From: Bryobacterales bacterium
Lineage (GTDB): Bacteria; Acidobacteriota; Terriglobia; Bryobacterales; Bryobacteraceae
NCBI GenBank assembly: GCA_947467395.1
Contig: CANIIC010000014.1
Coordinates: forward strand, 1 to 43,632
Direction of reading: 5' to 3'
Length of the DNA stretch: 43,632 bases
A program made the position numbers and the translations under genes. Below the pieces are notes generated by a model. It did not search any database. It was not told the origin of the DNA and saw only the letters and a program-made list of their open reading frames with translations. Below are positions 23,999 through 32,651 of the stretch, in pieces (the stretch's first letter is position 1; every line of letters starts with the position of its first letter).

Positions 23999-24280
23999 AT
24001 GTCGACCAATCGGACGGTGATGTGCGTGAAACTACAGAAGGAACTCCCCGGCTTGAGCGAGCCGCCCTTCGATAATCCCCTTGGTCAGCGCATCTTCGAA
24101 ACTGTGTCTCAGGACGCCTGGAAGATGTGGGTGGAACGCATGAAGATGATCATGAACGAGTACCGCCTGAACCTGGGAACGAAGGAAGCTCAAGACTTCC
24201 TGATGCAGCAGATGGAAGAGTACTTCTTCGGCGAAGGCGCGTCTGCGCCGCCTCCCGGCTTCGTGCCGGAAACTCACTAA
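23999..24280 (+). CDS. yggX: Fe(II)-trafficking protein YggX
   Basis: A 93-residue protein matching YggX (about 90 residues): VMCVKLQKELPGLSEPPFDN with the conserved early Cys, IFETVSQDAWKMWVERMKMI, and MNEYRLNLGTKEAQDFLMQQ followed by MEEYFFGEG. YggX protects iron-sulfur proteins from oxidative damage and helps iron handling. Monocistronic, with its stop 13 bases from that of convergent ridA. Confidence 0.95.
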   Translation: MSTNRTVMCVKLQKELPGLSEPPFDNPLGQRIFETVSQDAWKMWVERMKMIMNEYRLNLGTKEAQDFLMQQMEEYFFGEGASAPPPGFVPETH

Positions 24281-24293
24281 ACTCTAAAACCAA

Positions 24294-24680
24294 CTAGCGG
24301 GGCTTGTAGGCGACGCAATCAACTTCCACCAGCATGTCTGCTTTGTGGAATTTCGATTCGATCGTGGTGCGGGCGGGCTTGTGTTCGCCGAAGAACTCGG
24401 CGTAGACGGTGTTCATTTTCGCGAAATCGTTGATGTCGCGCAGGAACACGGAAACCTTTACGATGTCGGTCCGCGCGGCGCCTGCCGCGTCGAGAACACG
24501 CTCTACATTTTCCAGGGTGAGGCGCGTCTGCGTGGCGACGTCGGTTACGACTAAGACGTCAGAGACAGGGTCGATGGGACCCTGTCCGCTGACGTAGATA
24601 AAATCACCGGCGCGAATTCCGGGAGTATAGGGACCACGCGGGGTGGCCCCTCCTTTAGGGATGATTCGCTCGATGCTCAT
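24294..24680 (-). CDS. ridA: RidA/YjgF-family protein
   Basis: A 128-residue RidA: TPRGPYTPGIRAGDFIYVSG, QGPIDP, TRLTLENVERVLDAAGA, DIVKVSVFLRDINDFAKMN and the end RTTIESKFHKADMLVEVDCV. In canonical RidA an Arg in the sequence PARTT (present here) binds the substrate carboxylate for hydrolysis of reactive enamine/imine intermediates. It begins five bases after the NYN-LOTUS gene, so it is the last gene of that leftward operon. Confidence 0.94.
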   Translation of the reverse strand: MSIERIIPKGGATPRGPYTPGIRAGDFIYVSGQGPIDPVSDVLVVTDVATQTRLTLENVERVLDAAGAARTDIVKVSVFLRDINDFAKMNTVYAEFFGEHKPARTTIESKFHKADMLVEVDCVAYKPR

Positions 24681-24685
24681 GCGTC

Positions 24686-26080
24686 CTAGGCGTTGCCGCC
24701 ACCGGTCGGTTTCTTGCGGCGAGAGCGGCGCTGGGCGGCTCCTGCGGACGACGACGAAGACGCGCCGGCGGCCTTGGGGGCACGCTTGCGGGCCGGAGCC
24801 TTCTTCACCTTGGGCGGCGGAGGATTCGGTTCGAAGATGGTGGGCTGGCCTTCGACGTACGGCTGGGGCTCGTCCTCTTCCTCGACGTCTTCCTGGGCCA
24901 CCGGCTCGGGAGCAGGCGGTACGGCGGGCGGGTAGAATTCGGCGCCCATATAGACGGCCATCATGCCCTCTTCTTCATTGGGCTCCATGCGCACGACGGT
25001 TTTGTCCTGCGCGTAATTCAGGAACTCGCTGAAGGCCTGGAAGCCGTAGGCGGTGGTGTCGAAGCCGGGCTGTTCTTCCTTGAACCAGCCGGCGAGGTCG
25101 TCGACGGTGACGCCGTTCTCCATTTCCAGGCGATGGTTTTCGAGGACATCGCGGAGCGGAGTGAGCAGATCTTCCGGTTTCAGGTGAGACTGGGTGGCGG
25201 CGCTGCCGGAGCCCTTGCGTTCGATGATGTAGCGTCCGCCAGAACCGCTGACGTGGACCAGATCTTCCTTCTTCAACTTCTCGACGAAATCGGAGAAGCT
25301 GCCCGCGCCGTAAGCGCGTTCGTTGAAGGCGGAATCGAGCTGCAGCATCGTGGACTTGAGCAGGCCGAGCTGCGGCTGGACGCCGCGGCGTTCGAGGACC
25401 TGCAGCGCGCGTTCGACGAGCGGCATGACCTGGCCGAGTTCGAGAGGAGCCGGACGCTGACCCTTGGGGCCCTGCTGCTGTTGCTGCATGGGCGGGCCGT
25501 CCTTGGGACGATCGCCACGATCTCCGCGGTCGCCGCGATCCCGGTCGCGGTCACGATCGCGCCGCGAGCGGGTTTCGCCGGGCAGCAGCGAGGGAGCGCT
25601 GACCGTTGCGCCTTCGGGCAGCAACGATTCGAAGCTGATGAACTCATGGCAGTTCTGCTGCAGGATGGTGGAGGTAAACGCCTTGCCCCCGACCACGAAC
25701 ACGGTCTTACCGTATTCCTTGAGTTTGTTCACCAGCGGAATGAAGTCGCTATCGCCGCTGACGATGGCGAACGCGTTCACATGGGTGTGCGTGAAGGCCA
25801 TTTCCAGGGCGTCGAGGGCGAGGTTAATGTCCGCGCCGTTCTTGTCGCCGCGCGGGGAGGGAATGCGCTGGACCATCTGGACCGCGTTTTCCGCCATCTG
25901 GCGCGTGGCGCCGTCCTGGCGTCCCCAATTCGCGTAGGCGAACTTTGCGACGATATCGCCGCGTTCTTTCAGGGCGTCCAGCGCGAGCGAGACGTCAAAG
26001 TCTCGTCGCAAAGTGGATTTAAGCCCAATCTCGATGTTGTCGTAATCGACGAACACCGCGATGTTCAACTTATCTTGCAT
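24686..26080 (-). CDS. NYN ribonuclease-domain protein with two LOTUS domains
   Basis: A 464-residue protein starting at ATG 26080 (AGGAG eight bases upstream). Residues 5-155 are a LabA/NYN (PIN-like) nuclease domain with acidic residues in FVDYDNIEIG, KNGADINLALDALEM and IVSGDSDFIPLVNKL. A linker of Arg-Asp repeats (about 171-191) and a Gln run follow. Two OST-HTH/LOTUS domains come next (about 212-288 and 303-379), then an acidic/proline segment and a Lys/Arg-rich tail with a Ser run. NYN plus LOTUS suggests an RNA-binding ribonuclease. It lies 53 bases after the B12-binding gene and five bases before ridA. Confidence 0.9.
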   Translation of the reverse strand: MQDKLNIAVFVDYDNIEIGLKSTLRRDFDVSLALDALKERGDIVAKFAYANWGRQDGATRQMAENAVQMVQRIPSPRGDKNGADINLALDALEMAFTHTHVNAFAIVSGDSDFIPLVNKLKEYGKTVFVVGGKAFTSTILQQNCHEFISFESLLPEGATVSAPSLLPGETRSRRDRDRDRDRGDRGDRGDRPKDGPPMQQQQQGPKGQRPAPLELGQVMPLVERALQVLERRGVQPQLGLLKSTMLQLDSAFNERAYGAGSFSDFVEKLKKEDLVHVSGSGGRYIIERKGSGSAATQSHLKPEDLLTPLRDVLENHRLEMENGVTVDDLAGWFKEEQPGFDTTAYGFQAFSEFLNYAQDKTVVRMEPNEEEGMMAVYMGAEFYPPAVPPAPEPVAQEDVEEEDEPQPYVEGQPTIFEPNPPPPKVKKAPARKRAPKAAGASSSSSAGAAQRRSRRKKPTGGGNA

Positions 26081-26133
26081 CAATATGTCTCCTAGTGGCC
26101 GAGCGCCTCTTTTCGCTGGGCCGGGTGCCATCG

Positions 26134-26547
26134 TCAAACTGTTTGTTTCACGCTGGCTCGGATGAAATCCACAATATGGTCGAGAGAGGCGCCGGGTTGA
26201 AAGACCTCGGCGACGCCCAGTCGCTTCAATTGCGCGGCATCTTCATCCGGTACGATGCCGCCTACGATGACGAGCACATCACTCATCTGTTTTTGTGTTA
26301 ACAACTCCATCACGCGAGGCACGATGGCGTTGTGTGCTCCAGATAAGATGGACAGGCCGATGACCTGCACGTCTTCCTGGAGCGCCGTGTTCACGATCAT
26401 TTCCGGGGTTTGCCGAAGGCCAGTGTAAATGACCTCCATGCCTGCATCGCGCAATGCGCGAGCGATGACCTTGGCGCCACGGTCGTGGCCGTCGAGGCCA
26501 GGCTTGGCCACTAAGACCCGGATTTGATTGAGAACCCTAGGGTTCAT
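26134..26547 (-). CDS. Stand-alone cobalamin-binding subunit (methylmalonyl-CoA mutase C-terminal type)
   Basis: A 137-residue B12-binding domain: [20 protein letters not shown] carries the DxHxxG motif that gives the histidine to cobalt, followed by [29 protein letters not shown] and [15 protein letters not shown]. This is the small domain of acyl-CoA mutases such as methylmalonyl-CoA mutase, encoded alone as in several bacteria with split mutases; the catalytic subunit is not in the window. First gene of the leftward operon with the NYN-LOTUS gene and ridA. Confidence 0.93.
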   Translation of the reverse strand: MNPRVLNQIRVLVAKPGLDGHDRGAKVIARALRDAGMEVIYTGLRQTPEMIVNTALQEDVQVIGLSILSGAHNAIVPRVMELLTQKQMSDVLVIVGGIVPDEDAAQLKRLGVAEVFQPGASLDHIVDFIRASVKQTV

Positions 26548-26667
26548 GCTTGCCGCCCTTATCGTGCGGCCTAAATTGGGTTCACGCCATCCGTGCCTTG
26601 GTGTGGTACGGCCGGTGCGAACCTGACTTGACTATATCATGTTGTCTGCGCTGGGGTTGGGGTGGGT

Positions 26668-26680
26668 GTATCATTGATAC
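26668..26680. promoter_or_regulatory. 13-base inverted repeat upstream of the DUF2238 gene
   Basis: GTATCA-T-TGATAC, a perfect inverted repeat centred about 20 bases before the ATG at 26694. Its size and place would suit a small operator, but no known regulator consensus is recognised. Confidence 0.3.
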
Positions 26681-26693
26681 GTTTCGGCTGCCC

Positions 26694-27377
26694 ATGACCA
26701 CAGCCTCCACAGCTACCGCGGTTCCGTTCGGGCACAACCGCCTGCTACAGCGGCTGTGTCTTGCGCTGGGCCTGTGGACGCTCTACGCGGCGACGCACGC
26801 CACGCAGATGTTCGATTTCTGGCTGGAAAGCGCGCTGGCGATCGTGTTTGTGGTGGTGCTGGGTTGCACTTATCGCCGGCTGGCGCTGTCGGACGTATCG
26901 TACGTGCTGCTGTTCTCTTTTTTGATGTTGCATGAATGGGGGGCGCAGCATAAGTACGCCTCGGTTCCGCTGGGAAACTGGATGCAGCACTACTGGGGCG
27001 ATGCGCGTAATCCTTACGATCGGGTGGTGCACTTCGCTTACGGGTTGGCGTGCGCGTATCCGATGCAGGAGTGGTTCACGCGGTCGGCCGGGGTGCGCAA
27101 TGGGTTCCGCTACTTCCTGCCGATCCAATTCACGCTGGCGTGCAGCGCGGTGTACGAGATGCTGGAAGCGTTCATGGCCAGCATCCTCTCTCCGCAGCGT
27201 GGTGAGGATTTTGTGGGGATGCAGGGAGACCTGTGGGACGCCCAGAAGGACATGTTCGTGGCAACGATGGGCGCGGTGGTGGCGATGGGCGTGGTTGCGG
27301 GGCTCCGCTGGATTCGGCAGAGGCAAAAACGCGCGGTGGTGGTGGAGCAGCGCCGTTCTGTGTACGCTAGCCGCTGA
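26694..27377 (+). CDS. DUF2238 (YjdF-like) membrane protein
   Basis: A 227-residue membrane protein; the ATG at 26694 is chosen because the extra 48 codons of the ORF track are unlike the family. Six or so hydrophobic segments; family blocks include LLFSFLMLHEWGAQHKYA, NPYDRVVHFAYGLACAYP, and CSAVYEMLEAFMA with the QRGEDFVGMQGDLWDAQKDM segment rich in acidic and aromatic residues. Conserved His, Glu and Asp in membrane-proximal positions hint at a metal or proton role, but the function of the family is unknown. Confidence 0.88.
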   Translation: MTTASTATAVPFGHNRLLQRLCLALGLWTLYAATHATQMFDFWLESALAIVFVVVLGCTYRRLALSDVSYVLLFSFLMLHEWGAQHKYASVPLGNWMQHYWGDARNPYDRVVHFAYGLACAYPMQEWFTRSAGVRNGFRYFLPIQFTLACSAVYEMLEAFMASILSPQRGEDFVGMQGDLWDAQKDMFVATMGAVVAMGVVAGLRWIRQRQKRAVVVEQRRSVYASR

Positions 27378-27484
27378 TTGTTTTTGTTTCTTTCTTTAAT
27401 TGGGCGACAATTCTGGCGCAATCCGCAGGCCTCGCGCGCCGCGCCCTTGCAAGGAGTTTTAAGCCGCGCTACGATGCGACGACT

Positions 27485-28276
27485 ATGTCTGGGGACCTAA
27501 AGCTCGGGCGATTATTCGCGGAATCCGCTGGTATCTATTTTTCGCGGCTGCCCCTGTTCTTGATTATTCTGGCGATTCCGGCAATTGTGGCGTCGATTCT
27601 TTTTGTGGCGGCAGCCATTCTCCTGATCGGATTCTCCCCGGAGGCTTCGGGGTTGGATCCGAACACGTTGACGGTGACGATCACACCGCAGCAGTGGGTG
27701 CTGGTGTCAGCGGCGGGCATTCTGATTGCGATCGTACTGGCGTTGGGCATGTCGGCGACGGTGCATGCGGCAAGTGCGGGGCGGCGGGTGGGGGCTCGCG
27801 AGGCGTTCGGGATGAATACGGCCAAATCACTCCAAATCTTCTGGCTCCAGACGGCGATTTATGCGGTCGCGCTGCGGCTTTCGCCATTGGCGGCGCCGCT
27901 GCTGTGGTTTTCGGTGGCGTTCGGGAGCGTAGTCGCGTTGCGGGAGGACCTGGGTCCGAGTGAAGGGATGGACCGGGCGTGGGCCTTGACGGAGGGCAAT
28001 CGGCTGAAGGTTCTGGCGGTGGAACTACTGGTTCTGATCCCGGTGGTAGTGGCGTGTGTGCTGGTGGCCGTCGCATTTTTGGTCCCGGGTCCGTGGTTCA
28101 ATCTGAACAAGATCTCCCCGTATATTCGCTTGGGGCTTGCGCCCCTGATCACGGGTTGGATGCTGGTGCCGATGCAGTTCATGTTCGTGGTGTTTGGCCG
28201 CGCGTATGAGATGCTGAAGCAAGCTGAACAGCCGGCTCTGCACGCCCGGGCGGCTTCCAGCGTCAGTTCTTCTTAA
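27485..28276 (+). CDS. Polytopic membrane protein of unknown function
   Basis: A 263-residue membrane protein with about six hydrophobic segments (for example FLIILAIPAIVASILFVAAA and LLVLIPVVVACVLVAVAFLV). Features such as LGRLFAESAGIYFSRLPLFL at the start and GPSEGMDRAWALTEGNRLKV in the middle resemble the DUF975/glycerophosphodiester-phosphodiesterase membrane-domain group, seen in many bacteria without known function. TACGAT lies nine bases before the ATG and no close Shine-Dalgarno is present. It precedes pilC by 32 bases, so the two may be cotranscribed. Confidence 0.75.
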   Translation: MSGDLKLGRLFAESAGIYFSRLPLFLIILAIPAIVASILFVAAAILLIGFSPEASGLDPNTLTVTITPQQWVLVSAAGILIAIVLALGMSATVHAASAGRRVGAREAFGMNTAKSLQIFWLQTAIYAVALRLSPLAAPLLWFSVAFGSVVALREDLGPSEGMDRAWALTEGNRLKVLAVELLVLIPVVVACVLVAVAFLVPGPWFNLNKISPYIRLGLAPLITGWMLVPMQFMFVVFGRAYEMLKQAEQPALHARAASSVSSS

Positions 28277-28308
28277 GCCCGTGCTTCGGCGTGGGCTCGC
28301 CTGAACCC

Positions 28309-29517
28309 ATGCCTGAATGGACGCTTAAATACGCCGATGCCCGCGGGGAGGTCCACCAACAGGTGGCCGAAGCCGATTCCGAGCGCGAATTGCGCGACCG
28401 GCTGACCGAGCAGGGCTACCTTGTGTATTCGATCAAGCCTCGCTCTGAGAGCGTGGCCGGAAGCATCGGGCCGAAGCGCAATAAGGTCAACCTTGAGAAG
28501 TTTCTCATTTTTAATCAACAGTTTGTGACGCTAGTTCGGGCCGGGTTGCCGATCCTGAAGAGCCTGGATCTGCTGTCGGAACGCCTGACCGATCCGAAAC
28601 TGTCGAAGTACATTCTCGGCGTACGCGAAGAAGTGAAGAACGGTGCGTTGCTGTCCGATGCGTTCGCGCGGCAGAACGTCTTCCCTCCCATCTACGTGAC
28701 CAGCGTGCTGGCGGGGGAGCGGAGCGGTTCGTTGGCGGACGTGCTGGAGCGCTACATCACGTATCAGAAGCTGTCGTTATCGGTGCGGCGCAAGTTGGTA
28801 GTTTCGTTGATTTACCCCGCGGTGTTGATCTGCCTGGTGGTGGGGCTGGTGGTGTTCCTGGTGACCTACGTGGTGCCGAACTTCGCCGAGTTGTATCGCA
28901 ATATGGATGCTGAGTTGCCTGCGGCGACGCAGTTTCTGATCGCGATCGGGACGACGGCGCGGAGCTACGTGCTTGGTGGGTTTGTGGCGCTGATCGTGGG
29001 AGTCTTCGCGTTCCGGTATTGGGCTCGTACGGCGGCGGGTGGCGAGGCGGTGGATCGCTTCTTGCTGAAAGTCCCGGGTTTGGGCGAAGTGTGGCTGAAG
29101 TATCAGGTGGCGCAGTTTTCGCGCATGTTGGGGACGTTGCTGATCGGCGGCATTCCGCTGATGCAGGCGCTGAACACGGCAGCGGAATCGCTGGGGACGC
29201 CGGTGCTCAAAAAGGTGCTGACGCAGGCGGTGAAGCTGGTACGGGAAGGGCAGTCGCTTTCGAGTTCGCTCAGGACGACGGAGATTTTCCCGTCGTTGTC
29301 CCTGGACATGATCGAAGTGGGCGAATCGACGGGCGCGTTGCCTGCGATGCTGACCAGCGTGGCCGAGTTCTACGAAGAAGACGTTTCAACGCGCGTCACG
29401 GGACTGCTGAGCCTGATCGAGCCGATCATCATGATCGTGATGGCGGTGTTTGTCGGGTTCGTACTGGTGTCCCTATACCTGCCGATCTTCTCTCTGGCGG
29501 ATTCGATCCGGCCGTAA
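28309..29517 (+). CDS. pilC: Type IV pilus/type II secretion platform protein PilC/GspF
   Basis: A 402-residue inner-membrane platform protein. The start at ATG 28309 gives the usual short N-terminus (MPEWTLKYADARGEV); GTG 28291 is the ORF start. Two homologous T2SSF domains are present (residues about 65-190 and 265-390), with FNQQFVTLVRAGLPILKSLD, AGERSGSLADVLERYI, and the second copy FSRMLGTLLIGGIPLMQALN and GESTGALPAMLTSV, each followed by membrane helices. The protein couples the PilB ATPase to pilin extraction. The neighbour pilB lies beyond a pseudogene. Confidence 0.94.
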   Translation: MPEWTLKYADARGEVHQQVAEADSERELRDRLTEQGYLVYSIKPRSESVAGSIGPKRNKVNLEKFLIFNQQFVTLVRAGLPILKSLDLLSERLTDPKLSKYILGVREEVKNGALLSDAFARQNVFPPIYVTSVLAGERSGSLADVLERYITYQKLSLSVRRKLVVSLIYPAVLICLVVGLVVFLVTYVVPNFAELYRNMDAELPAATQFLIAIGTTARSYVLGGFVALIVGVFAFRYWARTAAGGEAVDRFLLKVPGLGEVWLKYQVAQFSRMLGTLLIGGIPLMQALNTAAESLGTPVLKKVLTQAVKLVREGQSLSSSLRTTEIFPSLSLDMIEVGESTGALPAMLTSVAEFYEEDVSTRVTGLLSLIEPIIMIVMAVFVGFVLVSLYLPIFSLADSIRP

Positions 29518-29564
29518 GAGAATCGCCGGAAACCGCCGATAGACGGGCGTCTCTTTAGACGCTC

Positions 29565-30895
29565 ATGCCGACGTTCAATCTCCGTAACGTGCTGCTATTC
29601 CTGGCCCTGCTGATTCCATAGGCATGGTTCGCCTGGCGCAATCGCAGCATGCCGCAGCTGGGCCGGGCGCATGATGACGCGATTTATCTGACGGTTTCCA
29701 AGTCGCTGGCGAAGGGGACCGGGTATCGGGTTCAGAATCTGCCGGGTGCGCCGGTGGAGACGAAATATCCTCCCGTGGTGATCTGGTTGCTGGCGCCGAT
29801 GTGGTGGTTGAATCCGCATTTCCCCGGGAATCTACCGATCGCGAGTGCGATTGGGTGGGCCATTATTCCGCCGTTTCTGTTCCTGACGGGCGTGTGGCTG
29901 AAGCGCGTGGGGATCTCGCCTACATGGCCGCGATGCTGCCGTTCGTGTTGGGCTGGATGGCATGGGTGAAGCTGTATCGCGCGGCTCCGAGTGATATCGC
30001 CACGCGGTACAACACCGACTATCTGGGGTTCTTCCTGAAGGAACTGCAGCTTTCCGATGTGCCCACGCTGGTGTGGGAGAATCAGGGCCGTTTGTTGTAC
30101 GCGATGGGCAGTTTGGTGTTTCCACTGGAGTATGATTCGATGCTGCTGGTGATGCTGCGCATTACGGCGGCGGTGGGAATCCTGCATGGGTTGTGGCTGC
30201 AGCGGCGGAATCGCGTGTTGTGGTTTTTCCTGGCGTTCGCGGGGCTGATGGTGGTGGAACTGCTGGCGTGGAATTTCCCGCCGAATCTGCGGCTGATGTA
30301 CCCGCTGGTGCCGTTGGTGGTGGCGGGCCTGGTGTTTGAAAGCCAGCACATTGCGCATCTGTTCCGGGATGCGCTGCGGCACAAGGACCGCTCGCAGAGG
30401 ATCGCGGCGGGGCTGTTGGGTGTGGCGTTCGGGATGCCCGGGGTGATGGCGCTGTGGATGCAGGTGGAGATGTCGTTCACGCAGCTGCCGGCGCTGGCGG
30501 ACGAACAGGTGCGGGTCCGAACGGAGAGTGAGGCCGCATTTGCCTGGATCGCGGGACACACCGAGGCCTCCGCGAATGTGCTGTGCCTGAATCCGGCGCT
30601 GTATCTGTATACGGGCCGGTGGGCGGAATCGATTTTCCCGCTGCCCATTTACTGGTATCGCAAGGATGGCCAGGGGACGCTGCTGCCGTTCCGGAACCTT
30701 GCGGCGCAATCGGCGCACCTGATGGAGTACTTCTACGTCCACGAAAGCGATCTCAACGCGCTGGCACCGGGGCAGGCCGAGGAGTTGAAGAAGCTGCTTC
30801 AGGCGAGTACGGATCTGAAGCCGGTCTACCAGGGCAATCGTGGCGTCGTCTATCAATTGGCGCAGCGTCCGGTGGCGGCCTCGAAGGCTCCCTAA
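29565..30895 (+). pseudogene. Decayed membrane glycosyltransferase (GT39/ArnT-like)
   Basis: Two frames carry parts of one membrane protein. From ATG 29565 the frame reads MPTFNLRNVLLFLALLIP, meets TAG at 29619-29621, then continues in frame with HDDAIYLTVSKSLAKGTGYR and ETKYPPVVIWLLAPMWWLNP, typical of the first loop and helices of GT39-like glycosyltransferases (acidic pair in HDDA). Near 29915 the coding frame changes by -1 to LAYMAAMLPFVLGWMAWVKL and runs to the stop at 30895 with several helices and a C-terminal periplasmic part. Joined, the product is about 440 residues, and at the junction a block of helices usual in the family (by my estimate 100-150 residues) seems missing. Premature stop, frame change and deletion together indicate a pseudogene. 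Confidence 0.8.
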
Positions 30896-30990
30896 AACTC
30901 GCGTGTGTTCTGCACACTGGAGCCCGATCTTGCGTCATAGTTAGTGTAGGCTTCGTTACGCCGCTGGGTGGTTGGGATGAAGTCATTGAA

Positions 30991-30996
30991 AATAAT
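30991..30996 (+). promoter_or_regulatory. -10-like AATAAT directly upstream of pilB
   Basis: AATAAT (five of six matches to TATAAT) is followed by AGCTTT and the ATG at 31003. No Shine-Dalgarno precedes this start. It fits the leaderless pattern and would give pilB its own promoter after the pseudogene. Confidence 0.35.
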
Positions 30997-31002
30997 AGCT
31001 TT

Positions 31003-32643
31003 ATGGCTGCAAGTGACCGAATGACGCCGAACGTTCCCACCTCCACCCCCGCCGTCCAGGAGACGGAGCAGGCGCGCGCGTTGGCTCACCGGTACTATCA
31101 CGAGTTCGTCGATCTACGGGAAACCCGCATCGACCACGAGCTGTTCACGTCGATTCCGGTCGACCTGATGTTCCGCTACAACTTCGTTCCGATTCAGGGG
31201 CAAAATGGCACGCTCGAAATCGCGCTGGCCGATCCGCGCAATCTGAGCCTGATCGATGAGTTGAGCGTCCTGCTGCAGAAGAAACTGCGGATCAAAGTCG
31301 CGACGCTGTCGCAGATTTCGGATCTACTGAAGAAGACGGAACAATCCCAGCGCGTGCTGGAAGAGGTCACGGAAGGCTTCACGCTGGACGTGGTGGGCGA
31401 CGAGGAAAATCCGGACGAGACGTTGTCGATCGATCGCCTGGCGTCGGGCGATTCGGACATCGCGCCGGTGATCAAGCTGGTCGACACCACGATCTTCAAC
31501 GCGTTGGAGCGTCGCGCGAGTGACGTCCACATCGAAACGCGCGATCAGGAAGTGGCCATCAAGTACCGCATTGATGGCGTGTTGCATTACGCGATGCCGC
31601 CGATCGCCAAGGACTGGCATTCGACGATCATCTCGCGCATCAAGGTCATGAGCGAACTGGATATCGCCGAGCGACGCATTCCGCAGGACGGTCGTTTCCG
31701 TGTTCGCTACAAGAACCGCTTGATCGATTTCCGCGTGTCCATCATGCCTACGGTGTTCGGTGAGGACGCCGTGCTTCGCGTGCTGGACAAAGAGTCGATG
31801 AGCGAGAAGTTTTCCAGCCTGAGTCTCGACGTCGTTGGGTTCGGCGGGCCGGATCTGGTGAAATTCCGGCGCTACATCAAAGAGCCGTACGGGATGGTGT
31901 TGGTGACGGGGCCGACGGGTTCCGGTAAAACCACGACGTTGTACGCGGCACTCAGTGAAATTAAGACGGACGAAGACAAGATCATCACGATTGAAGATCC
32001 GGTGGAGTATCAGCTCCGGGGCATCACGCAGATTCCGGTGAATGAGAAGAAGGGGCTGACGTTCGCGCGCGGGCTGCGTTCGATTTTGCGTCATGACCCG
32101 GACAAGATCATGGTGGGCGAAATTCGTGACCAGGAGACGGCGCAGATCGCGATCAACGCGGCGCTCACCGGTCACTTGGTGTTTACTACGGTCCACGCGA
32201 ACAACGTGTTCGACGTGCTAGGCCGCTTCCTGAACATGGGAGTGGAGCCGTACAACTTCGTCAGCGCGCTGAACTGCATTTTGGCGCAGCGGTTGATCCG
32301 GCAGATCTGCCCGCACTGCAAGACTCCGGTGAAGTACTCAGATCAGGAACTGCTCGATAGCGGCCTCGATCCATCGAAGTGGCGCGGCGTGACGCTGTAC
32401 GACGGACCGGGATGTTTCGAGTGCGGTGGCACGGGCTTCCGCGGCCGCAGCGCGATTACGGAATTGTTGGATTTGACGGAGCCAATTCGCGAGCTGATTT
32501 TGGACAAGCGGCCGGCATCGGAGATCAAGCGCAAGGCGCGCGAGGACGGCATGACGTCTCTGCGGGAATCGGCGTTGGAGAAGGTGGCTGAGGGTTCCAC
32601 GACATTGAAGGAGATCAACAAGGTCACGTTTATCGAGGCCTGA
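31003..32643 (+). CDS. pilB: Type IV pilus assembly/type II secretion ATPase PilB/GspE
   Basis: A 546-residue hexameric ATPase; the ORF track start at 30583 lies in the pseudogene and is not real. ATG 31003 is preferred (ATG 31021 is possible). Residues 20-120 are the GspE N-terminal (MshEN-type) domain; the ATPase core has Walker A GPTGSGKTTT (303-312), the Asp box IEDPVEYQLRGITQ, Walker B IMVGEIRD (369-376) and the His box LTGHLVFTTVHAN. The zinc-binding tetracysteine is at CPHC (436-439) and CFEC (471-474). It powers pilin polymerisation through PilC. Confidence 0.95.
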   Translation: MAASDRMTPNVPTSTPAVQETEQARALAHRYYHEFVDLRETRIDHELFTSIPVDLMFRYNFVPIQGQNGTLEIALADPRNLSLIDELSVLLQKKLRIKVATLSQISDLLKKTEQSQRVLEEVTEGFTLDVVGDEENPDETLSIDRLASGDSDIAPVIKLVDTTIFNALERRASDVHIETRDQEVAIKYRIDGVLHYAMPPIAKDWHSTIISRIKVMSELDIAERRIPQDGRFRVRYKNRLIDFRVSIMPTVFGEDAVLRVLDKESMSEKFSSLSLDVVGFGGPDLVKFRRYIKEPYGMVLVTGPTGSGKTTTLYAALSEIKTDEDKIITIEDPVEYQLRGITQIPVNEKKGLTFARGLRSILRHDPDKIMVGEIRDQETAQIAINAALTGHLVFTTVHANNVFDVLGRFLNMGVEPYNFVSALNCILAQRLIRQICPHCKTPVKYSDQELLDSGLDPSKWRGVTLYDGPGCFECGGTGFRGRSAITELLDLTEPIRELILDKRPASEIKRKAREDGMTSLRESALEKVAEGSTTLKEINKVTFIEA

Positions 32644-32651
32644 GCCATCGC

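Noticed and set aside
30583-31002. N-terminal extension of the pilB ORF and the short frame at 30977-31024 (15 codons ending at ATG 31021)
   Set aside because: The extension is out-of-frame reading of the pseudogene. The 15-codon frame would be a coupled leader, but the AATAAT element predicts transcription starting after it begins; no ribosome-binding site is convincing.
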